Below are positions 40,423 through 49,629 of a DNA stretch of 64,000 nucleotides, in pieces (within the stretch, counting starts at the first letter, position 1; each line of letters begins with the position of its first letter). Position numbers and translations under genes: made by a program. The notes below the pieces were generated by a model, which saw only the letters and a list, made by a program, of their open reading frames with translations, made no database searches and had not been told where the DNA came from. The DNA is from Streptococcus infantis (GTDB lineage Bacteria > Bacillota > Bacilli > Lactobacillales > Streptococcaceae). Where the stretch lies: positions 34,320 through 98,319 of the forward strand of contig NZ_JADMUH010000005.1 in assembly GCF_015546995.1 (NCBI RefSeq). The letters run 5' to 3'.

Positions 40423-41739
40423 ATGTTAACATACGATTTAATTGTCATTGGATTTGGTAAGGCAGGTAAGACGCTTGCTGCCAAACTAGCTTCAGCTGGT
40501 AAAAAAGTTGCCCTTATCGAACGCAACAAAGCTATGTACGGTGGAACTTGTATCAACATCGGTTGTATTCCAACTAAAACCTTGTTAGTTGCTGCAGAAA
40601 AGGACTTGTCATTTGACGAGGTCATGGCTACTAAAAACACTGTTACTACACGCCTCAATGGTAAAAACTATGCTACGATTGCTGGTACTGGAGTTGATAT
40701 CATTGATGCCGAAGCCCACTTTGTTTCTAATAAGGTCATCGAAATTCAAGCCGGTGATGAAAAACAAGAACTAACTGCTGAAACAATCGTCATCAACACT
40801 GGTGCTGTTTCAAACGTTTTGCCTATTCCAGGACTAGCTACTAGCAAGAATGTCTTTGATTCAACTGGTATCCAAAACTTGGAAAAATTACCAGAGAAAC
40901 TTGGAATCCTTGGTGGTGGAAATATCGGTCTTGAGTTTGCTGGGCTCTACAATAAACTCGGAAGCAAGGTAACGGTCTTAGATGCTCTAGATACTTTCCT
41001 ACCTCGCGCAGAACCTTCTATTGCTGCTCTTGCTAAACAATACATGGAAGAAGACGGCATTGAACTCCTTCAAAATATCCATACTACTGAAATCAAAAAT
41101 GATGGTGACCAAGTTCTTGTCGTGACAGAGAATGAAACCTACCGTTTTGACGCCCTTCTCTACGCAACTGGACGTAAACCAAATGTAGAACCACTTCAAC
41201 TTCAAAATACAGACATTGAACTAACTGAACGTGGTGCGATTAAGGTGGACAAACATTGTCAAACAAACGTTCCTGGTGTCTTTGCGGTTGGAGATGTCAA
41301 TGGTGGACTTCAATTTACCTACATTTCACTAGATGACTTCCGTGTTGTTTACAGCTACCTTGCTGGTGATGGCAGTTACACGCTTGAAGACCGTCTCAAT
41401 GTTCCAAACACCATGTTCATCACACCAGCACTTTCACAAGTTGGTTTGACTGAAAGCCAAGCAGCTGATTTGAAACTTCCATACGCTGTTAAGGAAATCC
41501 CTGTTGCTGCTATGCCTCGTGGTCATGTAAATGGTGACCTTCGTGGAGCCTTCAAAGCTGTTGTCAACACTGAAACTAAAGAAATTCTAGGTGCAACTAT
41601 CTTTTCAGAAGGATCACAAGAAATCATCAACATTATTACTGTTGCTATGGACAACAAAATCCCATACACTTACTTCACAAAACAAATCTTCACTCACCCA
41701 ACATTGGCTGAAAACTTGAATGACTTGTTTGCGATTTAA
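40423..41739 (+). CDS. har: Flavoprotein disulfide reductase, Har/RclA type
   Basis: A 438-residue class I pyridine nucleotide-disulfide oxidoreductase. The FAD loop is VIGFGKAGKT (8-17); the redox cysteines are C43 and C48 in GGTCINIGCIPTKT; the NAD(P) loop is LGGGNIGLEFAG near 160; GDVNGG near 290 binds FAD. Unlike glutathione reductase it closely resembles RclA and the pneumococcal reductase Har, which detoxifies hypothiocyanous acid made by host peroxidases. I chose ATG 40423 behind CAGGAGGAT; the open frame runs 51 codons upstream with no support. Confidence 0.85.
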   Translation: MLTYDLIVIGFGKAGKTLAAKLASAGKKVALIERNKAMYGGTCINIGCIPTKTLLVAAEKDLSFDEVMATKNTVTTRLNGKNYATIAGTGVDIIDAEAHFVSNKVIEIQAGDEKQELTAETIVINTGAVSNVLPIPGLATSKNVFDSTGIQNLEKLPEKLGILGGGNIGLEFAGLYNKLGSKVTVLDALDTFLPRAEPSIAALAKQYMEEDGIELLQNIHTTEIKNDGDQVLVVTENETYRFDALLYATGRKPNVEPLQLQNTDIELTERGAIKVDKHCQTNVPGVFAVGDVNGGLQFTYISLDDFRVVYSYLAGDGSYTLEDRLNVPNTMFITPALSQVGLTESQAADLKLPYAVKEIPVAAMPRGHVNGDLRGAFKAVVNTETKEILGATIFSEGSQEIINIITVAMDNKIPYTYFTKQIFTHPTLAENLNDLFAI

Positions 41740-41756
41740 CCTAAGATACACTTATG

Positions 41757-41787
41757 AAAAAACAACCTCCTTAGGGTTGTTTTTTTA
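41757..41787 (+). terminator. har terminator
   Basis: AACAACC (41761-41767) pairs with GGTTGTT (41775-41781) followed by T7. Confidence 0.9.
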
Positions 41788-41821
41788 TCCAAAATCTCAA
41801 ATCTATCTTTTCTGGCTTTTA

Positions 41822-41830
41822 TGATATAAT
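41822..41830 (+). promoter_or_regulatory. Extended -10 placed for a leaderless murT mRNA
   Basis: TGATATAAT ends six bases before the murT ATG at 41837. No ribosome site fits. Confidence 0.65.
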
Positions 41831-41836
41831 AGAAAC

Positions 41837-43180
41837 ATGAAATTAAAAACTACTTTGGGCCTTCTTGCTGGGCGTTCTTCTCATTTTATTTTGAGTCGTC
41901 TTGGACGTGGAAGTACGCTGCCTGGAAAACTTGCCCTTCAATTTGATAAAGATATTCTACAAAATTTAGCGAAAAACTACGAAATTGTTGTGGTAACTGG
42001 TACCAATGGAAAAACCTTGACAACCGCCCTCACTGTCGGTATCCTAAAGGAAATTTATGGTCAAGTGTTAACTAATCCTAGTGGTGCCAACATGATAACA
42101 GGAATCACGACTACTTTCTTGACTGCAAAATCTTCAAAAACTGGAAAAAATATAGCAGTACTTGAAATCGACGAAGCTAGTCTCTCACATATCTGTGACT
42201 ATATCCAGCCTAGTCTTTTCGTTATCACTAATATCTTCCGCGATCAGATGGACCGATACGGTGAGATCTATACGACCTACAACATGATTTTGGACGCTAT
42301 TCGAAAAGTTCCTACTGCTACTGTTCTGCTAAACGGTGATAGTCCGCTTTTCTACAAGCCTGCAATTTCAAATCCTGTTCAGTATTTTGGTTTTGATCTA
42401 GAAAAAGGTCCAGCGCAACTTCCTCACTACAATACTGAAGGTATTCTCTGCCCTGACTGTCAAAGTATTTTAAAATATGAGCTAAATACATATGCCAACT
42501 TGGGAGCTTATATCTGTGAAAATTGTGGATGTAAACGTCCTGACTTGGACTACCGTCTGACAGAATTGGTTGAGTTGACTAACAATCGTTCTCGTTTTGT
42601 TATTGAAGGTCAGGAATATGGTATTCAAATCGGTGGGCTTTATAATATCTACAATGCTCTGGCTGCAGTTGCTATCGCCCGTTACCTAGGCGCTGATTCT
42701 CAACTAATTAAACAAGGATTTGACAAGAGTCGTGCTGTCTTTGGACGACAAGAAACCTTCCATATCGGTGACAAGGAATGCACACTGGTTCTCATCAAAA
42801 ATCCTGTCGGTGCTACCCAGGCCATCGAAATGATCAAACTAGCTCCTTACCCATTTAGTTTATCTGTTCTTCTCAATGCTAACTATGCTGACGGGATTGA
42901 TACTAGTTGGATTTGGGATGCTGACTTTGAGCAAATTACGGATATGGACATTCCAGAAATCAACGCTGGTGGCGTTCGTCATTCTGAAATTGCTCGTCGT
43001 CTTCGAGTAACTGGTTATCCAGCTGATAAAATCACTGAAACAAGCAGTCTGGAGCAAGTTCTTAAAACGATTGAAGCTCAAGACTGCAAGCATGCCTATA
43101 TCCTTGCGACTTATACGGCTATGCTAGAATTCCGAGAATTACTAGCCAATCGTCAGCTTGTTAGAAAGGAGATGAACTAA
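41837..43180 (+). CDS. murT: Lipid II isoglutaminyl synthase subunit MurT
   Basis: A 447-residue Mur-ligase-like subunit that activates the D-glutamate of lipid II with ATP, for amidation by GatD. The P-loop GTNGKTLTT is near residue 55; a Cys4 zinc ribbon (CPDC ... CENCGC) lies near residues 205-233; the C-terminal DUF1727 domain follows. The stop overlaps the gatD start (TAATG). The gene appears to be transcribed leaderless. Amidation is needed for efficient cross-linking in pneumococcus and staphylococci. Confidence 0.95.
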   Translation: MKLKTTLGLLAGRSSHFILSRLGRGSTLPGKLALQFDKDILQNLAKNYEIVVVTGTNGKTLTTALTVGILKEIYGQVLTNPSGANMITGITTTFLTAKSSKTGKNIAVLEIDEASLSHICDYIQPSLFVITNIFRDQMDRYGEIYTTYNMILDAIRKVPTATVLLNGDSPLFYKPAISNPVQYFGFDLEKGPAQLPHYNTEGILCPDCQSILKYELNTYANLGAYICENCGCKRPDLDYRLTELVELTNNRSRFVIEGQEYGIQIGGLYNIYNALAAVAIARYLGADSQLIKQGFDKSRAVFGRQETFHIGDKECTLVLIKNPVGATQAIEMIKLAPYPFSLSVLLNANYADGIDTSWIWDADFEQITDMDIPEINAGGVRHSEIARRLRVTGYPADKITETSSLEQVLKTIEAQDCKHAYILATYTAMLEFRELLANRQLVRKEMN

Positions 43181-43962
43181 TGGTTTATACTTCACTTTCC
43201 TCAAAAGACGGCAATTATCCTTACCAACTAAATATCGCCCACCTCTATGGAAATCTCATGAACACCTACGGAGATAATGGGAATATCCTCATGCTCAAGT
43301 ACGTCGCTGAAAAGCTGGGTGCACATGTAACAGTTGATATCGTTTCGCTTCATGATAATTTCGATGAACATCACTACGATATTGCCTTTTTCGGTGGTGG
43401 TCAAGACTTTGAACAGAGTATCATTGCTGGTGATCTACCTGCCAAAAAAGAAAGTATCGACAACTTTATCCAAAATGATGGTGTCGTTCTTGCTATTTGT
43501 GGTGGCTTCCAGCTATTAGGCCAATACTATATTGAAGCTTCCGGAAGACGCATAGAAGGTCTAGGTGTCATGGGACATTACACACTCAACCAAACCAATA
43601 ACCGCTTCATCGGTGATATTAAAATTCATAACGAAGAATTCGATGAAACCTACTATGGTTTTGAAAACCACCAAGGCCGCACCTTCCTCTCAGATGACCA
43701 AAAACCATTGGGGCAGGTTGTTTACGGAAACGGAAATAATGAAGAGAAAATCGGTGAAGGTGTTCACTATAAAAATGTCTTTGGTTCTTATTTCCACGGG
43801 CCTATTTTATCCCGTAACGCCAACTTAGCCTATCGCTTGGTCACTACTGCTCTTAAGAAAAAATATGGTCAGGACATCGAACTTCCAGCTTATGAGGATA
43901 TCCTTAGCCAAGAAGTTGCTGAAGAATACAGCGATGTTAAAAGCAAGGCAGACTTCAACTAA
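43180..43962 (+). CDS. gatD: Lipid II isoglutaminyl synthase subunit GatD
   Basis: A 260-residue glutamine amidotransferase of the CobB/CobQ-like class. The nucleophile is C107 in [11 protein letters not shown]; the histidine is in SYFHGPILS near 205. It releases ammonia from glutamine for MurT. Translation is coupled to murT by a one-base overlap and GGAG lies inside the murT end. Confidence 0.95.
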   Translation: MVYTSLSSKDGNYPYQLNIAHLYGNLMNTYGDNGNILMLKYVAEKLGAHVTVDIVSLHDNFDEHHYDIAFFGGGQDFEQSIIAGDLPAKKESIDNFIQNDGVVLAICGGFQLLGQYYIEASGRRIEGLGVMGHYTLNQTNNRFIGDIKIHNEEFDETYYGFENHQGRTFLSDDQKPLGQVVYGNGNNEEKIGEGVHYKNVFGSYFHGPILSRNANLAYRLVTTALKKKYGQDIELPAYEDILSQEVAEEYSDVKSKADFN

Positions 43963-43969
43963 TACTTAG

Positions 43970-44003
43970 ATTCCAACATGCTATTAGCTGTTGGAATTTT
44001 TTT
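43970..44003 (+). terminator. murT-gatD terminator
   Basis: ATTCCAACA (43970-43978) pairs with TGTTGGAAT (43989-43997), followed by T7. Confidence 0.9.
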
Positions 44004-44077
44004 AAGTTCTTTTCCCCTTCTCCCTTGCATTTTCTCCTAATTTTTGCAAAAATAGAGGGGTAGAAAGAAGGTAGCAT

Positions 44078-45160
44078 ATGTCTAAATTACAACAAATTTT
44101 AACTTATCTTGAATCAGAAAAGCTAGACGTCGCTGTCGTATCTGACCCCGTCACAATTAATTACCTCACTGGCTTTTACAGTGATCCACACGAACGTCAA
44201 ATGTTCCTCTTTGTCCTTGCAGATCAGGAAACACTTCTCTTCGTTCCAGCCCTTGAGGTTGAGCGTGCAACTAGCACTGTCTCATTCCCAGTAGTTGGCT
44301 ACGTGGACTCTGAAAACCCTTGGAAGAAAATCCAAAACGCCTTGCCACAGCTTGATTTCAAACGTGTAGCAGTTGAGTTTGACAATCTCATCTTGACTAA
44401 ATACCACGGTTTGAAAACTGTCTTTGAAAGTGCTGAGTTTGAGAACTTGACTCCATTGATCCAACGCATGCGCTTAATCAAATCAGCAGATGAAGTGCAA
44501 AAAATGATGGTTGCAGGTGTTTACGCCGACAAATCTGTCAAAGTTGGTTTTGACAATATCTCTCTTGACAATACTGAAACAGATATTATTGCGCAGATCG
44601 ACTTTGCTATGAAACGTGAAGGTTATGAAATGAGCTTTGATACTATGGTCTTAACAGGAGATAACGCTGCAAATCCGCATGGTATCCCTGGAGCTAACAA
44701 GGTCGAAAACAATGCCCTTCTCCTCTTTGACCTCGGTGTAATGGTGAATGGTTATGCATCAGATATGACTCGTACAGTCGCTGTTGGTAAACCTGACCAA
44801 TTCAAGAAAGATATTTACAACTTGACTCTGGAAGCCCAACAAGCTGCCCTTGACTTTATCAAACCTGGTGTGACAGCTCATGAAGTAGACCGTGCAGCTC
44901 GTGAAGTGATTGAAAAAGCTGGCTACGGTGAATACTTCAACCACCGTCTCGGTCACGGTATCGGTATGGATGTTCACGAGTTCCCATCTATCATGGAAGG
45001 AAACGACATGGTTATCGAAGAAGGCATGTGCTTCTCAGTTGAGCCTGGTATCTATATTCCTGGTAAAGTCGGTGTCCGTATCGAAGACTGCGGTGTTGTT
45101 ACCAAAGATGGTTTCGATCTGTTTACAAGCACCAGCAAAGACTTGCTTTATTTTGATTAA
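44078..45160 (+). CDS. pepQ: Xaa-Pro dipeptidase (M24)
   Basis: A 360-residue cytoplasmic metallopeptidase that splits Xaa-Pro dipeptides. The creatinase-like N-terminal domain covers about 1-125; the pita-bread domain holds the five metal ligands: D in LLFDLGVMVNGYASDMTR, H in HRLGHGIGMDVHE, E in FSVEPGIY and E in RIEDCGVV. The ribosome site is AGAAAGAAGG before ATG 44078. A single gene between two strong terminators. Confidence 0.92.
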   Translation: MSKLQQILTYLESEKLDVAVVSDPVTINYLTGFYSDPHERQMFLFVLADQETLLFVPALEVERATSTVSFPVVGYVDSENPWKKIQNALPQLDFKRVAVEFDNLILTKYHGLKTVFESAEFENLTPLIQRMRLIKSADEVQKMMVAGVYADKSVKVGFDNISLDNTETDIIAQIDFAMKREGYEMSFDTMVLTGDNAANPHGIPGANKVENNALLLFDLGVMVNGYASDMTRTVAVGKPDQFKKDIYNLTLEAQQAALDFIKPGVTAHEVDRAAREVIEKAGYGEYFNHRLGHGIGMDVHEFPSIMEGNDMVIEEGMCFSVEPGIYIPGKVGVRIEDCGVVTKDGFDLFTSTSKDLLYFD

Positions 45161-45175
45161 AAAGTAAATTATAAA

Positions 45176-45214
45176 AAATAAGATGGAAAAGTTATTCTTT
45201 TCCATCTTATTTTT
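45176..45214. terminator. Bidirectional terminator pepQ / acetyltransferase
   Basis: A perfect 15-bp stem from 45176-45190 with 45198-45212; the acetyltransferase stop codon lies inside its 3' arm. Confidence 0.9.
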
Positions 45215-45749
45215 TGGTTTGATAATAAATTTTATCAGCTATATAACCTTTTCGTTCAACTGCATTAGGAATCGTCTTCCAAAAAGTCATACCCGCCTTT
45301 TCCATCACACGACCAGAGGCAGGATTTAAACTTGCATAGCAAGCATCAACCTCTTCAAATCCAATTTCATCTAGACAGTATGATAAAACTGCCTTCAAGG
45401 CTTCTGTCATGAGTCCTCGTCCCCAGTAGTCCATCCCTAAGATATATCCCATCTCACAGCTAGACTTTTCTTCATCCACACTGACCAGACTAATATCTCC
45501 AATGACATAGTCTGGATTATCTTTGAGACAAATGGCCCATTTGTAATAGTTAGGATTGTCGTAGGATGCTACCCAATTGCCAATAGAATTTCTAGTCTGT
45601 TCGACATTCAGGTGTGGATTCCAAGTCACATAAGTCAGATTTTCTGAGCGTGAAGCCCAATTATCAAACATGGCTTCAGCATCACCTTCCACAAATCTCC
45701 TCAAGATCAATCGTTCAGTTTCTATAGGTTGTGTACCTAGTGGTTTCAT
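45207..45749 (-). CDS. GNAT acetyltransferase (RimJ/RimL type)
   Basis: A 180-residue acetyl-CoA-dependent transferase. N-terminal ETERLILRRF is the hallmark of the RimJ/RimL group; the acetyl-CoA loop lies at MDYWGRGLMTEAL near residue 110, and NPASGRVMEKAGM near 145. Target unknown (ribosomal protein N-termini or small molecules). The upstream ribosome site is poor (AAAGCGAG), so the level of translation may be low. Confidence 0.85.
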   Translation of the reverse strand: MKPLGTQPIETERLILRRFVEGDAEAMFDNWASRSENLTYVTWNPHLNVEQTRNSIGNWVASYDNPNYYKWAICLKDNPDYVIGDISLVSVDEEKSSCEMGYILGMDYWGRGLMTEALKAVLSYCLDEIGFEEVDACYASLNPASGRVMEKAGMTFWKTIPNAVERKGYIADKIYYQTKK

Positions 45750-45784
45750 AATCGTAACTCGCTTTCTATTTGAATGCCCAAGCT

Positions 45785-45895
45785 AAAAAGGTCCACTGGA
45801 CCTTCTTCGCTTTCTTATTTCTAGGTGAGAGGGTCCCGGACCTTCCTCGTTCTCCTGTTTCTAGACTCGGGATAAAAACCTCCCCCGGAGGTTTT
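45785..45895. repeat. Three terminator hairpins joined by a shared spacer
   Basis: Hairpin 1: AAGGTCC/GGACCTT (45788-45804). Hairpin 2: GGGTC/GACCT (around 45831-45843). Hairpin 3: AAAACCTCC/GGAGGTTTT (45875-45895), which overlaps the nadE stop codon and is the nadE terminator on the minus strand. The linkers on the plus strand (CTTCGCTTTCTTATTTCTAG; CCTCGTTCTCCTGTTTCTAG then ACTCGGGATA) match those of the repeats after rsmG. Confidence 0.75.
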
Positions 45896-46719
45896 TACTC
45901 CCAAAACGTATCAAATACTGTGATTGGTAGGTGGCGTTTGTGTTGGCCTTTGTACCACCATTTTTCAATGGTTGCTTGCGCTTCTGGGCTTACTTGCTTA
46001 CCTTCGAGGTAATCATCGATTTCATTGTAAGTGACTCCCAAGGCTACTTCATCTGCAATACCTGGTTTTTCTTCTTCCAAATCTGCTGTTGGAACTTTTT
46101 CATAAAGTGCTGGATCAGCTCCAAGTTCCTTCAAGAGTTGTTTCCCTTGGCGTTTATTGAGGCGATAGAGAGGAAGAATATCTGCACCACCGTCACCAAA
46201 CTTGGTAAAGAAACCTGTGATATTTTCCGCAGCATGGTCAGTACCAATAACTGCTCCACTATGAGCTCCAGCGAGTGCATATTGGGCAATCATCCGGCTT
46301 CTAGCCTTGATATTCCCCTTGTTGAAATCTGAAACAGGACTACCTGTTGCTTCAACTGCTGCTGTCATAGCATCTGCAGAGTCCTTGATATTAACGGCCA
46401 AACTCACATCTGGTTGGATAAAAGCTAGGGCTTTTTGGGCATCTGCTTCATCAGCTTGCACTCCATAAGGCAGGCGAACTGCTATAAATTTATAAGAATC
46501 ATCACAGGTTTCAGCTCGCATTTCTTCTATAGCTAGTTGGGCAAGGCGACCAGCTAAAGTCGAGTCTTGACCACCAGAAATTCCTAATACATAACTTTTA
46601 AGGAAGGGATGTTTTCTTAGGTATTTCTTTAGAAAGTCAATGGAACGACGGATTTCTTCTTGAGGGTCGATGACAGGTTTAACCCCTAATTGCTGGATAA
46701 TGGTCTCTTGCAAACTCAT
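45895..46719 (-). CDS. nadE: NH3-dependent NAD+ synthetase
   Basis: A 274-residue enzyme that amidates nicotinate adenine dinucleotide to NAD+. The PP-loop is SGGQDST (48-54). There is no nitrilase domain, so it uses ammonia. [20 protein letters not shown] near residue 165 is the deamido-NAD site. Its start overlaps the pncB stop (ATGA), forming a salvage operon; pncA lies 9 kb away. Confidence 0.96.
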   Translation of the reverse strand: MSLQETIIQQLGVKPVIDPQEEIRRSIDFLKKYLRKHPFLKSYVLGISGGQDSTLAGRLAQLAIEEMRAETCDDSYKFIAVRLPYGVQADEADAQKALAFIQPDVSLAVNIKDSADAMTAAVEATGSPVSDFNKGNIKARSRMIAQYALAGAHSGAVIGTDHAAENITGFFTKFGDGGADILPLYRLNKRQGKQLLKELGADPALYEKVPTADLEEEKPGIADEVALGVTYNEIDDYLEGKQVSPEAQATIEKWWYKGQHKRHLPITVFDTFWE

Positions 46720-48176
46720 TCTTCTTCTCCTTCACCTAGAGCTGCCTTACGCATCTTGTCAATCAAGTCCATCTTATCTTGCCAAATATCATGCGCTAAG
46801 TCTACTGGATAATGTTGTGGGTTAAGAACACGTTTGTATTCATCCCAAAGCTTATCAAATTCCTTGCGAGCATAAGCTTGAATTTCAGGTAGACTCGGTA
46901 AATCATAGATTAGTTTTCCATCCTTGAAAATATCCACCAAGAGAGGAACTGCATCAAAATTGCGGACAGTTTTCTTGATGTAAGTATAGGTTGGGTGGAA
47001 CATCTTGAGTTCAGTCATACTTGACACATCAACGCCGTCATAGGTAATATAATCACCTTCAGATTTTCCTTTTTCACGACTGGTAATGCGCCAAACTTGT
47101 TTCTTACCTGGAGTTGAAACTTTTTCAGCATTGCTAGAGAGTTTGATAGTATTGCGCATCTGACCATTTTCATCTTCAATGGCAACAACCTTATAAACTG
47201 CTCCTAGAGCTGGTTGGTCATAGGCTGTAATGAGCTTAGTCCCGACACCCCAAACATCAATCTTAGCTTTTTGCATCTTGAGGTTAAGGATGGTATTTTC
47301 ATCAAGGTCATTGGATGCATAAATCTTAGCATCAGTAAATCCTGCCTCGTCCAGTTGTTGACGAACTTTTTTAGAAATATAGGCGATATCACCAGAGTCA
47401 ATACGAACACCAAGGAAATTAATCTTGTCACCGAGTTCACGCGCAACCTGAATGGCTGCTGGAACACCGATGCGAAGGGTGTCATAGGTATCCACTAGGA
47501 AGACACAGTTTTTGTGAGTTGAGGCATAAGCCTTGAAAGCCTGATAGTCATTCCCATAGACTTGAACCAAGGCATGGGCGTGAGTCCCTAAAACCGGAAT
47601 TCCAAAGAGCTTACCTGCACGTACATTACTAGTTCCATTGGCACCACCAATGACAGCGGCACGAGTTCCCCAGATAGCTGCATCCATCTCTTGCGCACGA
47701 CGTGTACCGAACTCCATCAAAGGCTCATCTTCAATGACCGAGCGAATACGAGCAGCCTTGGTCGCAATCAAGGTTTGAAAATTAACAATATTTAAAAGAG
47801 CTGTTTCAACCAATTGACACTGCGCCAAAGGTCCTTCCACTTGAACAATCGGTTCATTAGCAAATACTAAGTCCCCTTCTTGAGCAGAACGTACAGTCAA
47901 CTCTAACTTTAGATTACGGAGATATTCCAGAAAGGCACCATGATAACCAAGTGATTCCAAATAAGCTATATCGCTATCTGAGAAACGCAAGTTTTCAAGG
48001 TAGTTCACAATTCGTTCCAAACCTGCAAAAACAGCATAACCATTTTTAAACGGTTGTTGGCGGAAATAAACTTCAAAAACTGCTTTCTTGTTATGAATTC
48101 CTTGGTCGAAGTAAACCTGCATCATGTTAATCTGATACAAATCTGTGTGCAATGTTAAACTGTCATCTGGGTACAT
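46716..48176 (-). CDS. pncB: Nicotinate phosphoribosyltransferase
   Basis: A 486-residue enzyme making nicotinate mononucleotide from nicotinate and [25 protein letters not shown] carries the active-site region near residue 155 (the phosphorylatable histidine of other members is not evident in this stretch), [14 protein letters not shown] near 190 contains the conserved histidines, and [14 protein letters not shown] near 245 the substrate aspartate. The ribosome site AAGGAAGAAGG precedes ATG 48176. Confidence 0.95.
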   Translation of the reverse strand: MYPDDSLTLHTDLYQINMMQVYFDQGIHNKKAVFEVYFRQQPFKNGYAVFAGLERIVNYLENLRFSDSDIAYLESLGYHGAFLEYLRNLKLELTVRSAQEGDLVFANEPIVQVEGPLAQCQLVETALLNIVNFQTLIATKAARIRSVIEDEPLMEFGTRRAQEMDAAIWGTRAAVIGGANGTSNVRAGKLFGIPVLGTHAHALVQVYGNDYQAFKAYASTHKNCVFLVDTYDTLRIGVPAAIQVARELGDKINFLGVRIDSGDIAYISKKVRQQLDEAGFTDAKIYASNDLDENTILNLKMQKAKIDVWGVGTKLITAYDQPALGAVYKVVAIEDENGQMRNTIKLSSNAEKVSTPGKKQVWRITSREKGKSEGDYITYDGVDVSSMTELKMFHPTYTYIKKTVRNFDAVPLLVDIFKDGKLIYDLPSLPEIQAYARKEFDKLWDEYKRVLNPQHYPVDLAHDIWQDKMDLIDKMRKAALGEGEEE

Positions 48177-48283
48177 ATACTGTCCTTCTTCCTTATTTGT
48201 AAAAAGAAGAAAATATTTCTTCTTTTCTCATAAATTAGTACTATTATAACACATTTTACCAAGATGGAGAAAAAGCTAACAAG

Positions 48284-48772
48284 CTATTCCATACTCTCAA
48301 GTTCATCCATATCCTGCTCAAACTTTTTCTGAGCCCATTCACCATAACTTTTTAAGCCTAAGTTGCCAATAAATACCCAAGGAAGATAAAAGATATAAGT
48401 AAATACCCATGCATAAATGTACTTAATATGTAGAGGGTTGTGCTGATAAATTTCGATATTAAACTGGTAGTTTTGTAGCATCAAGCTAGCTGTAATCACT
48501 AGAGTTAATAATAGGCATCCTAAAATTGTAAAATGAAAACGACTATAATAGGTTACACCTAGACTTCGAGCACGGCCGAAAAAGTAAAAAGTTCCAATAA
48601 TGATAATGATGAGAATCATTCTCGGATTAAAAAGACTTGGTGCTAATACTGCAATCATATAAGATAAAAGCAAGAAAGCTATAGAGATATAGAAACTTTC
48701 AGCCCCCGCTTTATTCATCAGTTGTTCTTCTCTTTCGTCTAGTAATTGATAATAAAAAAATCTATTTTTCAT
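48284..48772 (-). CDS. Membrane protein partner of an HTH regulator (DUF6773-like)
   Basis: A 162-residue protein with four hydrophobic segments (about 27-45, 50-66, 82-100 and 118-138) after a polar N-terminus with DEREEQLMNKAG. It resembles small membrane proteins paired with YozG-like regulators. The gene overlaps the HTH gene by 11 bases, so translation is coupled. Function unknown; the pairing suggests the regulator and membrane protein work together. Confidence 0.75.
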   Translation of the reverse strand: MKNRFFYYQLLDEREEQLMNKAGAESFYISIAFLLLSYMIAVLAPSLFNPRMILIIIIIGTFYFFGRARSLGVTYYSRFHFTILGCLLLTLVITASLMLQNYQFNIEIYQHNPLHIKYIYAWVFTYIFYLPWVFIGNLGLKSYGEWAQKKFEQDMDELESME

Positions 48773-48971
48773 CTTCTTCCTCCCAAAATAATTGATCCAA
48801 CGTTTTCCCTAAGCATCTACAAATGGATTGACAAAGTGAAAGCGAAGGATTGTACTTTCCAGCTTCTATCAAACCGATAGTCTGCCTAGTGACACCCACA
48901 GCTTCTGCCAAATCACCTTGTGTCATATCAAGCTCCACTCGAGCTAACTTTAATTTTAAATTCTTAGCCAC
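48762..48971 (-). CDS. XRE-family transcriptional regulator, short
   Basis: A 69-residue protein that is nearly all HTH: MTQGDLAEAVGVTRQTIGLIEAGKYNPSL spans the two DNA-binding helices (residues ~16-44, quoted in part: GVTRQTIGLIEAGKYNPS). The group is YozG-like, dimeric, usually paired with a membrane protein as here. The ribosome site AAGGAGGTAAC is strong. Probably autoregulated. Confidence 0.9.
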   Translation of the reverse strand: MAKNLKLKLARVELDMTQGDLAEAVGVTRQTIGLIEAGKYNPSLSLCQSICRCLGKTLDQLFWEEEDEK

Positions 48972-49020
48972 TTGTTACCTCCTCCTTAATTTTAAAAGTC
49001 GCGCTTCTTTTTTCAACTTT

Positions 49021-49048
49021 ATTATATCATATATTTTACATTATGCAA
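49021..49048 (-). promoter_or_regulatory. Promoter of the HTH/membrane pair
   Basis: On the minus strand TTGCAT (49048-49043), 16 bases, TATAAT (49026-49021) with TG one base upstream. The spacer is pure AT-rich and could hold an operator. Confidence 0.75.
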
Positions 49049-49079
49049 TATATATCTGTCATTTTGTGATATTTATTTA

Positions 49080-49113
49080 TAAAAAACTCTCTACCACCGA
49101 AATGATAGAGAGT
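49080..49113 (-). terminator. Acetyltransferase terminator
   Basis: ACTCTCTA (49086-49093) pairs with TAGAGAGT (49106-49113); the minus strand continues TTTTTTAT. Confidence 0.9.
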
Positions 49114-49120
49114 TCTATAC

Positions 49121-49531
49121 TTACAAATCTTTTTGATAATAGTGCCTTTGTCCAGTGCAGGGATAATCTTTTAAGGTTAAGACTTCCTTGTAGCCCTGCT
49201 TTTGATAAAAGGCTGGCGCTTGAAACTGATAGGTATTCACAAAAGCAAAGCGACAGTTTCTCATTTTAGCTTCACTTTCTGCTTGCTGCAATAGTTGGGA
49301 ACCGATTCCTTGTCCTCGCAAGTCCTCCTTCACAAACAAATACTCAATTTCTAACCAATTCCCGAAAGTCTCTGCTACTAAGCCAGCCATGATTTCACCA
49401 TATTCATCTTCGACATAAAGGTTTAGTGGCTCACTTTCAGCAACTTCTCTTTTGGAACGATTATAGGAGCGAATCAAGTCTCCTATAATTTGCGATTTCT
49501 GAGACTCTGTATTTTCCAATCTTACCTGCAT
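49121..49531 (-). CDS. GNAT acetyltransferase
   Basis: A 136-residue single-domain acetyltransferase. LRGQGIGSQLLQQAE near residue 75 is the acetyl-CoA loop, and FYQKQGYKEV near 110 the C-terminal strand. Substrate unknown. The ribosome site is GAGGAGG, just before ATG 49531. It lies downstream of the amino acid permease but behind that gene's hairpin. Confidence 0.85.
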   Translation of the reverse strand: MQVRLENTESQKSQIIGDLIRSYNRSKREVAESEPLNLYVEDEYGEIMAGLVAETFGNWLEIEYLFVKEDLRGQGIGSQLLQQAESEAKMRNCRFAFVNTYQFQAPAFYQKQGYKEVLTLKDYPCTGQRHYYQKDL

Positions 49532-49596
49532 CCAAACCTCCTCGAAGATACTTATAGCTTGATTATAGTCTTATTACCAAGAGCTGTCAAACTAGA

Positions 49597-49624
49597 AAGC
49601 TCATCAACCAGAGTTGATGAGCTT
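49597..49624 (-). terminator. Permease terminator
   Basis: AAGCTCATCAAC (49597-49608) pairs with GTTGATGAGCTT (49613-49624); the T-tract after it on the minus strand is short. Confidence 0.75.
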
Positions 49625-49629
49625 ATAAC

